From contig JAQJZZ010000010.1 of NCBI GenBank assembly GCA_030077755.1, forward strand, positions 3,286,001 to 3,350,000: a DNA stretch of 64,000 bases, in the 5' to 3' direction. This document shows, piece after piece, positions 1 to 12,800 of this stretch; within the stretch, counting starts at the first letter, position 1; each line of letters opens with the position of its first letter. The notes beneath the pieces were generated by a model. It did not search any database. It saw only the letters and a program-made list of their open reading frames with translations, and was not told where the DNA came from. This stretch comes from Filosporella fistucella (Eukaryota; Ascomycota; Leotiomycetes; Helotiales). Both the position numbers and the translations under genes were made by a program.

Positions 1-112
1 GCTCTCCGAAATATGGAGGGGCATTTAACCCCTCCAAAAAAAATCTGCCCCTCCCCCGAAATTTCCAAACCTCACCAATTTCCCCCGATTCTGCCAAACA
101 CCCATCGTCACT

Positions 113-2813
113 ATGGCTACAAATTCACTTCGTATTTTGCTGGTTGGAAACGGGGGCCGAGAAGATGCGCTGGCCCTGAGATTGAGTCAGTCGCCTTTGG
201 TGGAAAAGATTATCGCCGTATGTTTTGAGGGGGAATGAAGGGGAGGAGAATGATGGCTAATGGCAATAGGTACCTGGAAATGGAGGAACCGGCGCGAGAA
301 ATAAGGTTGTGAATGATACTAGTGTTAAGGTATGGAATCCTTCTTACTTTTTGGGGATTGTGGTGTCAGAATCGCGTCGCAAGTGGAATTTGTCGACGAA
401 CTACAAATATTTGCTTCAGAGATGCTATATTCTGCAGACTTCACAGCGGAGAGCGGAGAATTACGAGGATCAAATTTCTCACAGTCGCAAATTACCAATT
501 GAATATTAAAGCTAACATTCTGCAGGCAGATGATTATCCCGGACTCGTCGCGTTAGCACAAAAACACAATGTCAACCTCGTTGTGCCTGGCCCAGAAGCC
601 CCTTTGGTAGATGGAATCGAGGGTTATTTCCGCGCTGCTTCGATTCCCTGCTACGGCCCATCCAAACTTGCAGCTCGCATGGAAGGAAGCAAAACCTTCT
701 CCAAAGATTTTATGAAAAGACACAATATCCCTACCGCTGCGTACGAAAACTTTTCCAACTACGAAGACGCGAAGAAATATCTTGACAGTATCAATCACAA
801 TGTGGTATTGAAAGCTAGCGGATTAGCAGCTGGAAAAGGTGTTATTATTCCTGCTACAAAAGAGGAGGCACAGAAAGCGTTGAAAGAGATTATGCTTGAC
901 AAGGAATTTGGATCTGCGGGAGACGAGGTCGTTATTGAGGAGTTTTTGGAGGGTGATGAGCTTAGCATTCTGACATTCAGTGACGGACATACTATAAAAT
1001 CCCTCCCACCAGCTCAGGACCACAAGAGGATTTTCGATGGAGATCAGGGTCCTAATACGGGTGGAATGGGATGTTATGCTCCTACGAATATTGCGTCTAA
1101 GGAGTTGATCGCTGAGGTGGAGAAAAATATTTTACAGCCAACAATTGATGGATTAAGAAAGGAGAGAATGTTGTTCGTTGGCACCCTCTTTACAGGTCTA
1201 ATGATCACCAAGGATGGTCCTAAGGTGTTGGAGTACAACGTTAGATTTGGAGATCCAGAGACGCAGACCCTGCTACCTCTGATGAGCGATGACACCGATC
1301 TTGCAGAGATCATGTTGGCTTGTACTGAAGGAAGATTGGAATATGTGGATGTCAATATCAAACCTGGAGCGAGCGCTACAGTGGTCATGGCAGCGGGTGG
1401 ATATCCCGGAAGCTATGCCAAAGGCACTCCCATGACAGTTGATGCTCCTCCAGCAGACACGAATATTTTCCATGCTGGTACCACGATTAAGGATGGACAA
1501 TTGCAAACTGCAGGTGGCAGAGTTATTGCCGTACAAGCAGTTGCTGAGACTTTGGAACAAGCTGTCAAGAAAGCTTATGCTGGTATGAACTATTCATGAT
1601 ATTTTTGCAACAACGCTAACTATTTTAGCTGTGGACTGCGTCAAGTTTGAGGGAAGATATTTCCGCAAGGATATTGCTCACAGGGCATTCAGGCCCACAG
1701 CTGCTACACAGGAAGCGTTGACTTATGCTTCTGCTGGAGTTAGTATCGAGGCTGGTAATGACTTTGTTGCAGAAATCAAAGCGGATGTACGATCTACAGC
1801 GCGACCAGGAGCTGATGCTGAAATTGGTGGCTTTGGTGGTGAAGTGAATCTTGCGCAGGCTGGATACACCACTGCTCCTGTTTTGGTGAGTTACTACGTT
1901 CGGGTGATGTTAATTGTATTAATGTTGTCAGGTTGGCGCTATCGATGGTGTAGGAACCAAACTCATGATTGCACAAATCATGAGTAAGCACGATACTGTT
2001 GGTATCGATCTTGTTGCCATGAATGTTAATGATTTAGTCGTCGGAGGAGCCGAGCCACTCATGTTCCTCGATTACTATGGCTGCAGCAAATTGAATCCCC
2101 GAAACGCAGCTGCCTTCGTCAAAGGAGTTGCAGAGGGTTGCCGTCAGTCTAACTGTGCTCTTGTTGGTGGAGAGACTGCTGAGATGCCTGGGATGTACCA
2201 ATTGGAAGATTATGATGCTGCAGGTGCTGCTATTGGTGCAATGCTTCCAGAACATCGATTACCACGAATCAACGATATGATTGAAGGGGATGTGCTTCTT
2301 GGTCTGGGATCTAATGGCGTCCACTCCAATGGATTTTCTTTGGTCCGCAAGATTGTTGCTCGTGCAGGATTACCATACACGGACCCAGCACCATGGGATA
2401 ATGAAACCTCGACTGGACTGAGTCTTCTAACTCCTACAAGAATCTATGTCAAGTCTTTACTTCCCGTCATCAAGAAGACACTGCTAAAAGGTCTATCTCA
2501 CATCACCGGTGGTGGTCTCTCCGAGAATATCCCTCGCGCCTTGCCCAATAATCTCGCAGCTGAAGTCGATGTTGCAACATGGCAACAGCCTGAAGTCTTC
2601 AAATGGTTGAAGAAGAATGGAAATGTTACTGCAGCAGAGATGGGTAGAGCATTTAACAATGGTATCGGAATGGTTATTATCGTGAGCAAAGAGAATGCCA
2701 CTCAAGTAGCTTCCGAGCTAGAGGCGGCTGGGGAGAAGGTATACACTATTGGTAGACTCATTCCTCGATCTGGAGAGGGCTGTGTTTTGAAGAACCTGGA
2801 ATCTTGGGATTAG
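113..2813 (+). CDS. ADE5,7: Bifunctional GAR synthetase / AIR synthetase (purine biosynthesis)
   Basis: Catalyses two steps of cytosolic de novo purine synthesis: phosphoribosylamine to GAR (ATP-grasp half) and FGAM to AIR (PurM half). Five exons join in frame: 113-217, 270-329, 526-1582, 1629-1885 and 1932-2813, giving 786 aa, the usual length of fungal Ade5,7. The N-terminus has the PurD start [13 protein letters not shown] and then VPGNGGT. The ATP-grasp part has GLAAGKGV and [18 protein letters not shown]. The PurM half has [23 protein letters not shown] and [11 protein letters not shown]. The second intron (196 nt) is long for this window; the others are 46-52 nt. Only 112 bp of upstream sequence is present. 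No broken motif was seen. Confidence 0.96.
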
Positions 2814-3539
2814 AAATATGTTGATATGGCGTTGGGTGATACCAAAATGGAGGAATTGTCAAAAGTACATAGATGGAGTTGCGGAGTAGAGAAATCATAC
2901 TGCCTTTGGTTCGTTTAGTCTTTGATATGATTGTTAAATACTTTATTCCTTGTGGGACTTTGACTAGGCAATACCTGATGAAGACATAAACCATAGCTAT
3001 TGGATGCACAATGGTTGGGCTCTTCTTGTCGGGTATTTTGCATCATACATTTATTAGTCATTTAACTTTAAATATGGGGTTGAGGAGGAAAGCAAAAGCA
3101 ATACTATTCAAAGTACTGAGTCGTTGGAGTAAAGCAGCATCAGCTTTTGCTCAGAAGAGAAACATGTGAGAAGTCTGGAAACAAATAATTTCAGCAAATG
3201 GGTGATGGTGGGAGTTGGAACATTGGATATGTCGCAACTGCTTCTCAATAGTGACATACATATATATACATATTCAAAGCCTGCTCATATAAAACCGTCA
3301 CTACCTATGTTGCAATTCATACAGCTCCTCAAATGTCCTTCATCCTAATGCCGCTTTACACGGAGACCTTCCAACTAAGTGGGGTACCTCCCGGTAACGG
3401 ACCCCAGCAAAATACGGCTGCGAAAAACCCAGCAGACCACGAGCACAAGGCTGACAGACGATGATTCACCCCCAAACCTCACCCACCTACAAATATCTCA
3501 ATTGACTCGTCCTCTGCTCAATTAGCCAGCATCCTCACC
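2814..3539. other. Intergenic, ADE5,7 3' flank and THR1 promoter
   Basis: 726 bp between two genes on the same strand. No coding frame with recognisable protein features was found. It presumably holds the ADE5,7 3' UTR and the THR1 promoter. I see no repeat or RNA gene here. Confidence 0.5.
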
Positions 3540-4692
3540 ATGATTACCATCCGTAAGCCTCCTATATCTATCTAGCCTAATTTTACACATTCCCTAACAA
3601 AGATATCCAGGCGTCCCTTGCTCATCTGCAAACATTGGTCCTGGGTTCGATGTCATTGGTCTCGCTCTGTCCATATGGCTCGAAATCCGCGTCGACGTAA
3701 CCGAATCAGAGAGCTCGAGTGCGCCGCTCAATTGCGTGATTACCTATGAGGGAGAAGGTGCTGAGGAGGTACCACTCAGTGCCGATAGTAACCTGATTAC
3801 GAGGACGGCACTTTATGTGCTAAGATGTCATGGCCAGAGAGCGTTCCCAAAGGAGACGAAGGTACATATTGTGAATCCTATTCCGTTAGGGAGAGGATTG
3901 GGGTCGTCTGGTGCGGCGGTGGTGGCTGGCGTTGCGCTGGGCAATGAGGTGGGCAAATTGGGGTTGTCGAAAGCTAGGATGTTGGATTATTGCTTGATGA
4001 TTGGTATGTTGCCTCGTAATAAACATAGTATGGTACTAATAGAAGTAGAACGGCATCCAGATAATGTCGCAGCAGCTCTATATGGCGGATTCGTGGGGAC
4101 GTATCTCAACGACCTCAGTCCAGAGGACACAGAAAGAAAAGAGATTCCTCTTAGTGAGGTTCTCCCTGAGCCAGCAGGAGGTGTCGATACCGGAAATGCT
4201 CCCCCAGAGCCACCAATTGGTATTGGACATTATATGAAGTTCCCCTGGGCAAAAGAGATCAAGGCTATTGCTATTATCCCCCAATTTGAAGTTTCCACTG
4301 CAAAAGCGAGAGAGGTACTGCCAACATCATACTCGAGAGCTGATTTGGTATTCAATCTTCAGAGAATAGCATTACTCCCTTCTGCTCTTGGAAGGTCACC
4401 ACCTGATGCTGAACAAATCTATCTGGCAATGCAAGATAAAGTCCATCAACCATACCGGAAAGGTCTGATACCTGGTCTACCAGAAATTCTGCAATCAGTC
4501 ACACCAAAATCTCACCCCGGGCTCTGTGGAATCTGTTTGTCGGGAGCTGGCCCTACTATTTTGGCTCTAGCAACCGATAATTTTGACGGGATAGCAAAGG
4601 TGATCTTGGACATGTTTGCGAAGAAGGATATAAAGTGTGTATGGAAGTTACTTGAGCCAGCTGAGGAGGGAACGACAGTTTCATACAGCTGA
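3540..4692 (+). CDS. THR1: Homoserine kinase (threonine biosynthesis)
   Basis: Phosphorylates L-homoserine for threonine synthesis; a GHMP-family kinase. Exons are 3540-3552 (13 nt, encoding MITI plus one base), 3611-4003 and 4049-4692, giving 349 aa, close to the family size. The start reads MITIRVPCSSANIGPGFDV, the typical N-terminal strand and loop. The GHMP ATP-binding loop is PLGRGLGSSGAA. ERHPDNVAAALYGGFVG follows the second splice. The C-terminal motif LSGAGPT is present. The second intron is only 45 nt, a multiple of three and free of stops, so unspliced message would carry 15 extra residues in frame. The branch-point-like TACTAAT at 4034 and the conserved ERHPDN support splicing at 4048. 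Confidence 0.95.
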
Positions 4693-4954
4693 AATCAAAG
4701 AGGAAGTGAAGTTTGTAAATACCCCAAAGCCGTGGCTAGGAGTCAAAACAATGCATACTGGCGAAAGCTGTATTTACTGCTTTCATCACTTACTAAGCTC
4801 GAGGAAGCCTTTCTCTTAGATATCCTTCCAGCCACCCCATTATGAACGCCTGAGTACCGATTCGCAAACCATAGCCAAATAATGCCAAATAATACCAAGT
4901 CCAAACCCCTAATCACACAACTGTCATCTCGTCTCTCAAGATCTTTCAAACTTC

Positions 4955-5547
4955 TCAACCCAATCCACCCCATACACCTCGAATCCTTCTCGCCAATTGA
5001 ATATCCTTTTGCATAATAGTAACTCTCTTGGCATGAATCGCACAAAGATTCGTATCTTCAAACAAATGCACCAAGAATGCCTCTGATGCCTCCTGCAAAG
5101 CCTGTATAGCCTGCGATTGCCAGCGCATACCCGCACCAGCAGGACGCACAGTCAGGGCAATTTCTCGAACCTAAACGCATTAGCTTCAGAATCCACCACC
5201 ATGCGATTGTAACCCACCAGACGCGAAAAGGGTAATTTCAAAAGTAAAAGATCCGTAGATCGTTGGTATTTTCGAATCTCTTGCAATGCCTTTGTTCCCG
5301 GCTTATACCTCCTCTTCTTGCGCATAGGAATCGGATCTCCAGCTATATTCCCACAATCAGCATTTCCCCAACCCGCAATCTCGATTCAAAACTCACGTTC
5401 GGCAGCACCCGCACGTCCAGCTCTCTTGGGGCCCATTGATGGTGAAGCAACACTCTTTCCACCTCCAGATGGTCGACCTCTTTTTCTTGTTGAACCAGGT
5501 GTCGAATCGTCCCCCAGATTAGCTCTCATGCGCCGTGCCTGCGACAT
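4955..5547 (-). CDS. Centromere-specific histone H3 (CENP-A / CenH3)
   Basis: Replaces H3 in centromeric nucleosomes and founds the kinetochore. Exons on the minus strand are 5397-5547, 5218-5342 and 4955-5170, encoding 163 aa. The N-terminal tail is basic and unlike canonical H3 ([12 protein letters not shown]). Then come [18 protein letters not shown] (alpha-N) and a histone fold with [40 protein letters not shown] and a short tail. CenH3 features are the divergent tail, the loop 1 region longer than in H3 ([15 protein letters not shown]) and the C-terminal RGVWGGLG instead of RGERA. It is divergent from the Derlin gene, about 600 bp between starts. The start was chosen at MSQARRM; the in-frame Met seven codons in is an alternative. 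Confidence 0.93.
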
Positions 5548-6144
5548 TGTGAGCCGCGCGCGTCGCGTATCTCGCCCTTGCTGGAATGAGGTCTAAAAAT
5601 GACGCTTTGGAGTGCAGTGAGGAATGCGATTCGGAAGTTTGTGGTGGAGTAAATTAAGTGGCTAGACGCGCCGTACTCGCGTGGAGACGCGAGGGGGGGG
5701 TGAGGATGCGATTTCCTCAATTTTGTGATTTGTGATTTAATTTTGATTTATGGGAGATCGCCAATGTCTCTCTGACCCAATTTGTGAAAGTGAATTCGAG
5801 ATTTATAAATTGCTGGGATACAGTGTGGTGGTGGGCTATTTCGAGATCATTTATTTACTTCCGATCTGGATACCGTTGGACAACCTCTCGCGACGCCGCC
5901 TTAAACCTTGTGGCGGTGCACCGATAACGCCACGCGCCACTTCCTCGTTATCAGATTACATATTAAGTCCGAAAGGCCACTTCAATCATTCCATACGGTA
6001 CGGAGCTCAACATCTTTTGTCTTACTTTCTTTGTTCATGATTAACGACCGTTTGCAGATTTAGAGCTGTGAATAGCTTCGTCTGTACGCTTTCGTCTGTC
6101 TTCAGAACCCTTCGCAGACGTCATCCCATCCAACAGCTTACAAT
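5548..6144. promoter_or_regulatory. Divergent promoter between CENP-A and Derlin
   Basis: 597 bp between two divergent start codons. A G-run lies at about 5693-5701. I see no further gene. It must supply promoters for both genes. Confidence 0.5.
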
Positions 6145-6929
6145 ATGGATCAAATGATGGGTGAAGCTGGTCTGGGAGGAGCCGGATTCCCTTTGGAACA
6201 ATGGTGGTTGGAGATGCCAGTCGTTACGAGATGGTGGACAACAGCTGTGGTAGTAACGAGTGCTTTGGTTCAATGCCAAATTGTTACGCCATTTCAACTC
6301 TTCTACAGCTTCCGGGCCGTCTTTGCCAAATCTCAAGTATAACCCCTCATCAGTTACTCACGGACTGTATTAACATGCTATAGTACTGGCGCCTTCTTTC
6401 CACCTTCCTCTATTTCGGTCCTCTCTCACTCGACCTCGTCTTCCATGTCTTCTTCCTCACTCGCTACTCCCGATTACTAGAAGAAGCCTCCGGACGTTCC
6501 CCAGCACAATTCGCATGGATGATGCTTTACGCAACAACATGTCTCATCTGTCTCTCCCCATTGGTCTCAATGCCATTCCTGGGTCAACCTCTATCATCTA
6601 CACTCGTCTACGTTTGGTCCCGCCGTAACCCAGATACTCAATTAAGCTTCCTCGGCTTACTCGTCTTCACGGCTCCATATCTACCATGGGTTCTCATGGG
6701 ATTCAGCTTGGTATTTCATGGCATGATTCCAAAGGATGAGATTATGGGTGTGGTAATTGGACATATCTGGTACTTCTTCTCAGATGTGTATCCACCTCTT
6801 CACGGCGGCTCTCGCCCATTCGATGCGCCGGGTTGGTGGAGAAGACTCTTTGAGAGACGCCCAAGAGCAAATTCCGCTGGTGCTATCAACAACGATTTAG
6901 CTGTTGCTGCAGCACCTGAGGTACGATGA
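6145..6929 (+). CDS. Derlin family ER protein (Der1-like, ERAD)
   Basis: Derlins are rhomboid pseudoproteases of the ER membrane that take part in retrotranslocation of misfolded proteins. Exons 6145-6336 and 6384-6929 encode 245 aa, the usual Derlin size. Visible features: an N-terminal segment PLEQWWLEMPVVTRWWTT, the motif PFQLFYSFRAVF, the junction YWRLLSTFLYFG, several hydrophobic segments (LVFHVFFLTRYS, MMLYATTCLICLSPLV, LGLLVFTAPYLPWVLMG) and VIGHIWYFFSDVYPPL near the end. No catalytic Ser-His rhomboid pair is apparent, as expected for Derlins. The C-terminus is hydrophilic. Which Derlin paralogue it is cannot be decided here. Confidence 0.92.
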
Positions 6930-7424
6930 TGAGACAAAATAAGACATTGGCATAAGTGGAGTTTGGGAGGCGCAACTGGATTACTGGGTTGTACTTGAAT
7001 AAGATGCACGGTCAGCGGCGTTCCGAGCAATAGATACCAGTTGTACATACGGAATTTGAATTCTAAAATGAATCACTTCGTCTCGTTTTTCAAGTTCTCT
7101 CGTGTGAGGCAGAACATTATTAGTTCAGGGATTATCTTACTGCTTGATATATAAAACCCCCCAAAATCCTCAGTGGTGGATTATGCTAAGTATTTGGAGA
7201 CTCATCCATTCAATTGCAATCGGTGTTACATTCTCTAGCTAAGGTTGAGATTCTCCACTCGTGACCCGCAGAATAATTTGCTTTGCTTTACAACGCGATC
7301 CATAATACTGTTTCCTTCATTTACTTCACCGTATTGGTTATATCCTCAATATAGTTCAAGAACGCCACATGTTGGCGGAAAATCTGGAATTTCATGTCTT
7401 ATTTGATTAATATAATTTCTCCAC
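6930..7424. other. Intergenic between convergent Derlin and SDR genes
   Basis: 495 bp, AT-rich, containing the two 3' ends. Nothing else recognised. Confidence 0.5.
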
Positions 7425-8608
7425 CTATGATACCGACCCCATCTCCTCGCCCTCCTCATCCTTACTATCTTCGCCAATATTAGCATCAGCTGCCACCGGG
7501 AAATGCAAGTGCTTCCAATCCTCCAACTCCTCGATGATTGACCTCAGTCGATCACGGATACTCTCAATAGCATAACTTCCCAATAATAATCTTAGCGGTG
7601 GATATGAACAATGTCCCAATTGCCACACCAGTTCCGCACATTTTACAGCACTCGTAGGCTGCTTGTCTCCCAGCCACTGGACCATTCTCTTCGCATGTAA
7701 AGCCGGCGAATTGGCTTGTGAATATGGCTCACTCGCTGGTTTGATCAGGAAATGTCCCCAAGTTGGTAGAGGACTCGATGCCCAATCCGGTTCATCTCTT
7801 CTGACCAAACCTGGTTCCACGAGCGTAGCTTTAATATTGAATGAGTCAATCTCGTATAACATCGCTTCTATCAATCCTTCCACAGCATATTTCGTAGCAC
7901 AATACGGTCCCAATCCGGGGACTCCCAGAGCTCCACTCGTAGAACTAAATATTAGATACCTGCCAGCGCCTTGCTCTCTGAAATAAGGCAAGCTCAATTG
8001 TATAATATGAAGAGTCCCCATGAAATTCGTTTCGAACTGATTCCGGACCTCATGTTCATCCTGATCCTCACATGCTCCTATCACTCCGTAGCCGGAGCAA
8101 TTCGCTATGATATCTACATGTCCGAAGTGTCTGATAGCTAGGTCTATGACTTCTGCCACAGATTCTCGAGCTCGCACATCGCAGAGGGTACCCAGACAGT
8201 TCTGGTGCCAGTTCTGCATCGAGGGGAGGGTGTTCTCGAAGACTCGACCGACAGCTACGACAAGGTCGTTCTGATTGAGACAGGCGCGGACGAGTGAACG
8301 GCCCATATGACCAGTTGCACCGAAAACCTGACAGTGTTAGCGAGTTGAACAAGAGTAATAAGAGAGAGAGCTGTGTTGGCAGATCCAGCTCTTTCATACA
8401 GAAACCAGCTTGACATTTCCAAGCAGCTATTATTGAGAGCTGAAAGCATACATACAATCCATACCATCTGCTTCGCCGGATTCGCAGGACCTGGTGGATC
8501 GCAGCTCAACGGCAGTTGCAGCCTCGGTTTGCTACTCTCCGGCGACCCCATATCTCCATTCTGACTTGAATTCTGATCAAGATAACCTCCCCCATCTTGG
8601 ATGTCCAT
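7425..8608 (-). CDS. Short-chain dehydrogenase/reductase
   Basis: NAD(P)-dependent oxidoreductase of the classical SDR type; substrate unknown. Two exons (8456-8608 and 7425-8327, 128-nt intron) encode 351 aa. The splice restores the Rossmann start MVWIVFGATGHMGRSLVRA, a variant of TGxxxGxG. Further SDR features are the acidic-cofactor-site region CDVRARESV, NCSGYG in place of NNAG, the catalytic Ser in FSSTSG and the catalytic YCATK (YxxxK). An N-terminal extension of about 47 residues, rich in Ser, Gly and Pro, precedes the fold. A shorter start inside exon 2 would lose the cofactor loop, so I prefer the two-exon model. It is convergent with the Derlin gene. Confidence 0.85.
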
Positions 8609-8896
8609 CTCCTTTGTTATACAACTCGGACGATTGGCTGCATAGCTTGATGGCTGTGTGTTGCTGCGTTGATTTGCTGATGTTGGTGTTCCCGTCTTTG
8701 CGGGGTTCCCGGGCTAGGGAATCTGGGGATCTGCTGCAGGGTTTCAGACACGCTTTTGACGACACGGGACGCGTGTTTCGACATGATTTAAGTATATTTT
8801 TTGAGACATTTTTGTCTATTGAAACAATTGTCCTCTGATACTTGCACATTCCATTTTGATAGTCCTAAAGGTAGCCTAGGTAGAGAAACATTATCG

Positions 8897-9858
8897 ATGA
8901 GAAGGCAAATGGCACCATCAACATCATGGCTAAAGAGGAAGAGATCCTTGGAAGAGTCAGATGTAATATTTTCAAAATCGGCCAAAGTGCCTGCACTTAA
9001 GAGTCTCAAGAGTGAAGCGTCAAACACTCCAGATTTCTCTTTAGGTTTATTCCATCTAGCATTTTCGTCTGGAAGTTTACGTCAGCAGGTCCCCGTCCAA
9101 AATGGTAGTGCTTAATGCACAATACGAAGGTGAACCCGATGCGCCATTCACAGTTCACAAAAGTAATATGTTCCTGAATATCCTGTCATTTTAATTTCAA
9201 TATTGAAGACTGTCACAGAATTCTCTTGCCACTGTTTCCTGCTTGAATAATGCATTCATTCAACATGTTCTCTGCAGTGACCTGTGGTTGCCTCGATGTT
9301 AAAGGGTTAAATGAACGTTCTTGCCGGATCTTCGTCAAATGGCTTTATACACAACGAATTGAGAGTGAACTCAATTATTATGTCGAGATGGATTCTAGTT
9401 ATGCCAAAGCAGAAAAGAAGACAAGGCGGGCAGAGAAACGACAAGATTCAGATCTGATCAATCTATGGTTGGTCGCTGAGAGGCTTCTCATATCCTCTTT
9501 ACAGGATGCAGTTATGGGGATGCTACAAGCACTATGGACTGGACAACGACCTCCTTCAACAGACGACTTTTTACCACTGATTCACAGGTCCACAGCAGCA
9601 AATAGCCCTCTAAGGTGGATCATAGTTGATCAGTGTGTTTGGCGTCCGAGCCATGTTCTAAAACATATTTTGGAGAGAGCACCATATTCCATTCCATCAC
9701 AATTTCTAGTTGACTATGCTCTACACCTCGCCACAGCGATATCAGAGATGGAACCTGTCCAGTATCCAGTGGGCGCCCCATTTCAGGGCCTCAGAGAGCC
9801 TAGATGCTACCTAGTATCAAGCAAGGGGAAGAGAGATGGTTCTCAGGAGGAGGATTGA
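8897..9858 (+). pseudogene. BTB/POZ-domain protein gene, apparently frameshifted
   Basis: Fungal BTB-type coding sequence that cannot be joined into one open frame. A basic N-terminus (KRKRSLEESD) starts at 8897 or 8909. An intron may end at 9059. The BTB core then reads MVVLNAQYEGEPDAPFTVHK, a GTAATA donor follows and the frame resumes as NSLATVSCLNNAFIQH. The conserved continuation LDVKGLNERSCRIFVKWLYT lies in another frame from about 9250, with no usable intron between, so a one-base shift near 9265-9285 is likely. The C-terminal part, about 190 aa to the stop at 9858, is intact and hydrophilic with LWLVAERLLISSLQDAVM. It may be a decayed paralogue or contain a base-call error. Confidence 0.55.
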
Positions 9859-12800
9859 TCTCAAGAGGAAGGCTTCGGAATTGGCAACACAAACATTCAG
9901 GTGACAGCCTCCCGGAAAATGTTGCCTTGGAATACAAGGTGAGAACACCCATCTACTTCGAATCGTCCTGATCAACTGAAATCCTTGTCCTTAGTGGAGC
10001 TGGAGCGGCTCCTCCCACGTGAAAGCATGGAAATTCCCACCGCCAATGATAAATTCATCTCTTTTCCTCAAACCTGGCATAGCTTATATTTTCCTGTAAT
10101 GTTACCATATACCTTGTATTATCACATCAATTAAATCAAATATTTACTCTGTCCTTCGTCGCAAACTATCTGGAAACATTCGTTAATTCCAAGTGCTTTT
10201 GAAGAGTTTAGAAGAATTGCAATAGCTTCTAAAGCTGTTGCCGAGTCTCCTATTACTCAATTATAATTTGGATTCCTATCTGCCTCTATATTCCCACATG
10301 TTGTTTGTATACTTGCTCTAGTGTCAGAATACCAGGTCGGTTCTATCCCGAGGAAGTTTTTGTAGTCACTACAGTACTGGGGCAATACAAGAACATTTTT
10401 GACATACTGGCAGGCTTACACAGAAGTCTTCTGTGCCCCACTGCGATCGCACTTGTGTACTATCCGGAACAGCCTGAGGTTCTTGCTGTTGCATCCCTTT
10501 TCAAACTTTGAACTTTAACACTGGTTGGTAAGGACAATATTTGCACGACCTGCTTGCCTTTTAAAATAAGAGGCCAGGTGAACTATGCGATCGGCTCGCA
10601 AAGTCCCCCTTAACCTTTTCTTTAGCATAACTTTATCGTCCTTTCGCGTTTTGGAGGCGCACAAGCCACCTTAATCCACCTATATATGCGATCTCATAGA
10701 GTGCAATTCACTATATGCGTATCTCAGAATGAATTCTGATTGTGATGGTCGGCAAGATGCTTGACTTTACTTGGATGCACAAGGTATCGTCTCTGTAGGT
10801 ATGAGCACCACAAAAGTTTGATGAGCTAGGTATAAAGTATAAGAATCCTCGGCGTAGGACTGAGTAAAAGAAATATAGTCCATCCTTCTAGGTCCTAGAA
10901 TTGACGACAGTGGAGAATTCGACTCTAGCTGAAGAATCGACGATGATGCTTTAATAAATTATACCCTACTTTCAAGAAAGGGTGCCCTCATAACTTAATA
11001 TCAACTTTTGCGGCATCTATACCTCAGAGCAGATCACACTCATTGTCGCTTACATTTCCATCCCCACTACAAGGCATGTTAGCTAGTAAACCCTTTCTAA
11101 GCCAAAGTTCTTCACGTTGCAATGTCATCTATCCTTGCGTCCAAGATATACATATAGTTCTACAAGTCAAGGATTGCAGAGAGAGAAGAATCCCACCTTC
11201 CAAACCACTCGAACTCTATTGTTGAGTGGTTCGAATGAGTTGAAAGAGGGAAGTGACTCTCCGTCACTAAACCACGAGTCTTGAAATTTTATGTAAATAT
11301 GTGCATATTGTTTTAATCGAAAATTTGTAGACAAACATCAATAGAAATAGCTCAACGACTAGCCGTTGAGCCTCGGGATGTGCTAGTCATGGTGGGGTAG
11401 CAATTTCTGGATAGATGATATCCTGGTAAAACTTAGACTATCCCAGCTGGATTTTTCGTCCGAACACATATCAAATATCGTCTTATGGAGGCAATAAACT
11501 AGCGACGGCAGGGTTCTTTGACGACAGTAGAAACCGTTGATGACAGTTCTAACCGACGTTTTCTAAACTCAGCATAGCCAGGATTGAACGGTTCCAGGGA
11601 AATCAAAATCAACCTAGTTTTCTCCCACGGCCTGATTAGTAGCAATATTTCGTGGCTAAGCGGCTACCACATACTCCTCCCGAGTCACCACCTCCCACCC
11701 ATCTTTCTTCTCCGTATCAAGGGTAAGACCTATTGTTTGTTTGTGGGAGAGGCAGAGCGTTATATAGCCTATGGTTTCTCTGGCGACTGCCTCAGGTTTC
11801 TCAAGGAAGGAGCTTCGAATTTGGGTTCACTCACTTGGTCTTGATTCTTGATCTCAAGTTGATTTTAATTATAGAAGGGAACTGCCCTCTAGCGAGCTGG
11901 AGCCTATGCTTCGCACGCAAACACTCGCATCCTCCTCCCTGTTTTTCTATCTCGAATATGTAACGTGACGATTCCTTGCAAGGTTCAGCGACCAGTTAAT
12001 CCTTCCTAGGGGTGGAAATCAACCTGAGCTCAAGGATATGACGGATCAAATTGTAAGGGCATATACTATAGTTTGCCTCCTTTCTACTCCTAACTCATAC
12101 TCCTTCCTTCCTCTTCTCCGCCTCCCGATCTTCCTCACTCGGAGCCTTCTTTGCAATGTTTCTCTCTTCTACAGAGAGTGCCATTGCTCTTGACTCTTTT
12201 TGTGTAAGCGGTACGTAATTTTGGTAAAAAAAAAATTTAATGAGTCTGATAAGTTGGAGTCTTATGGGACAACCAAGTAGCTAGGATTGCCAAGGACTAG
12301 ACAACTTTTGAGTCCATTGAGGATTGCGATAGTCTACGGCTCCCTTTCCTCTACAAAAACCCGACATCCAACAAAATAAGGCCCTTTGGGCTATAGCAAG
12401 GCTTGCCACTTATAGTACAAAGAGGACGAGAACTAGATCCAAATCGGCTGAGTCTATCCGTCACTCTCCGACGAAGTTAATAGTTGACGATAGCTCAAAG
12501 AATTTCATAATATTGACGAGAGTGAAGTTTCCTGTCCGTAGCATCAAAGCACAATGCCCAAACTTACAAATTGATCCATATAAATCTAAGCAAATGTCAA
12601 ATCTCGGCATCGTTATTTATCCACTTGGCCACCGAGGCTCCTGTAGCGGGATGTATCGAGAGAGCCATTAGAAATTACATTGCTACTCTTTCGGCAGAGA
12701 AGTTATATACACGAAGAATTTCGTCCGGTGTATACCGTGGCATAGCATGCAGGTTCATCATATCGCGCCTTCTTTGTTCCTGAGTTTAGTTCAAGAGAAA

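Noticed and set aside
11353..11372. Inverted repeat CAACGACTAGCCGTTGAG as a possible MITE terminus
   Set aside because: No second terminus or target-site duplication found.
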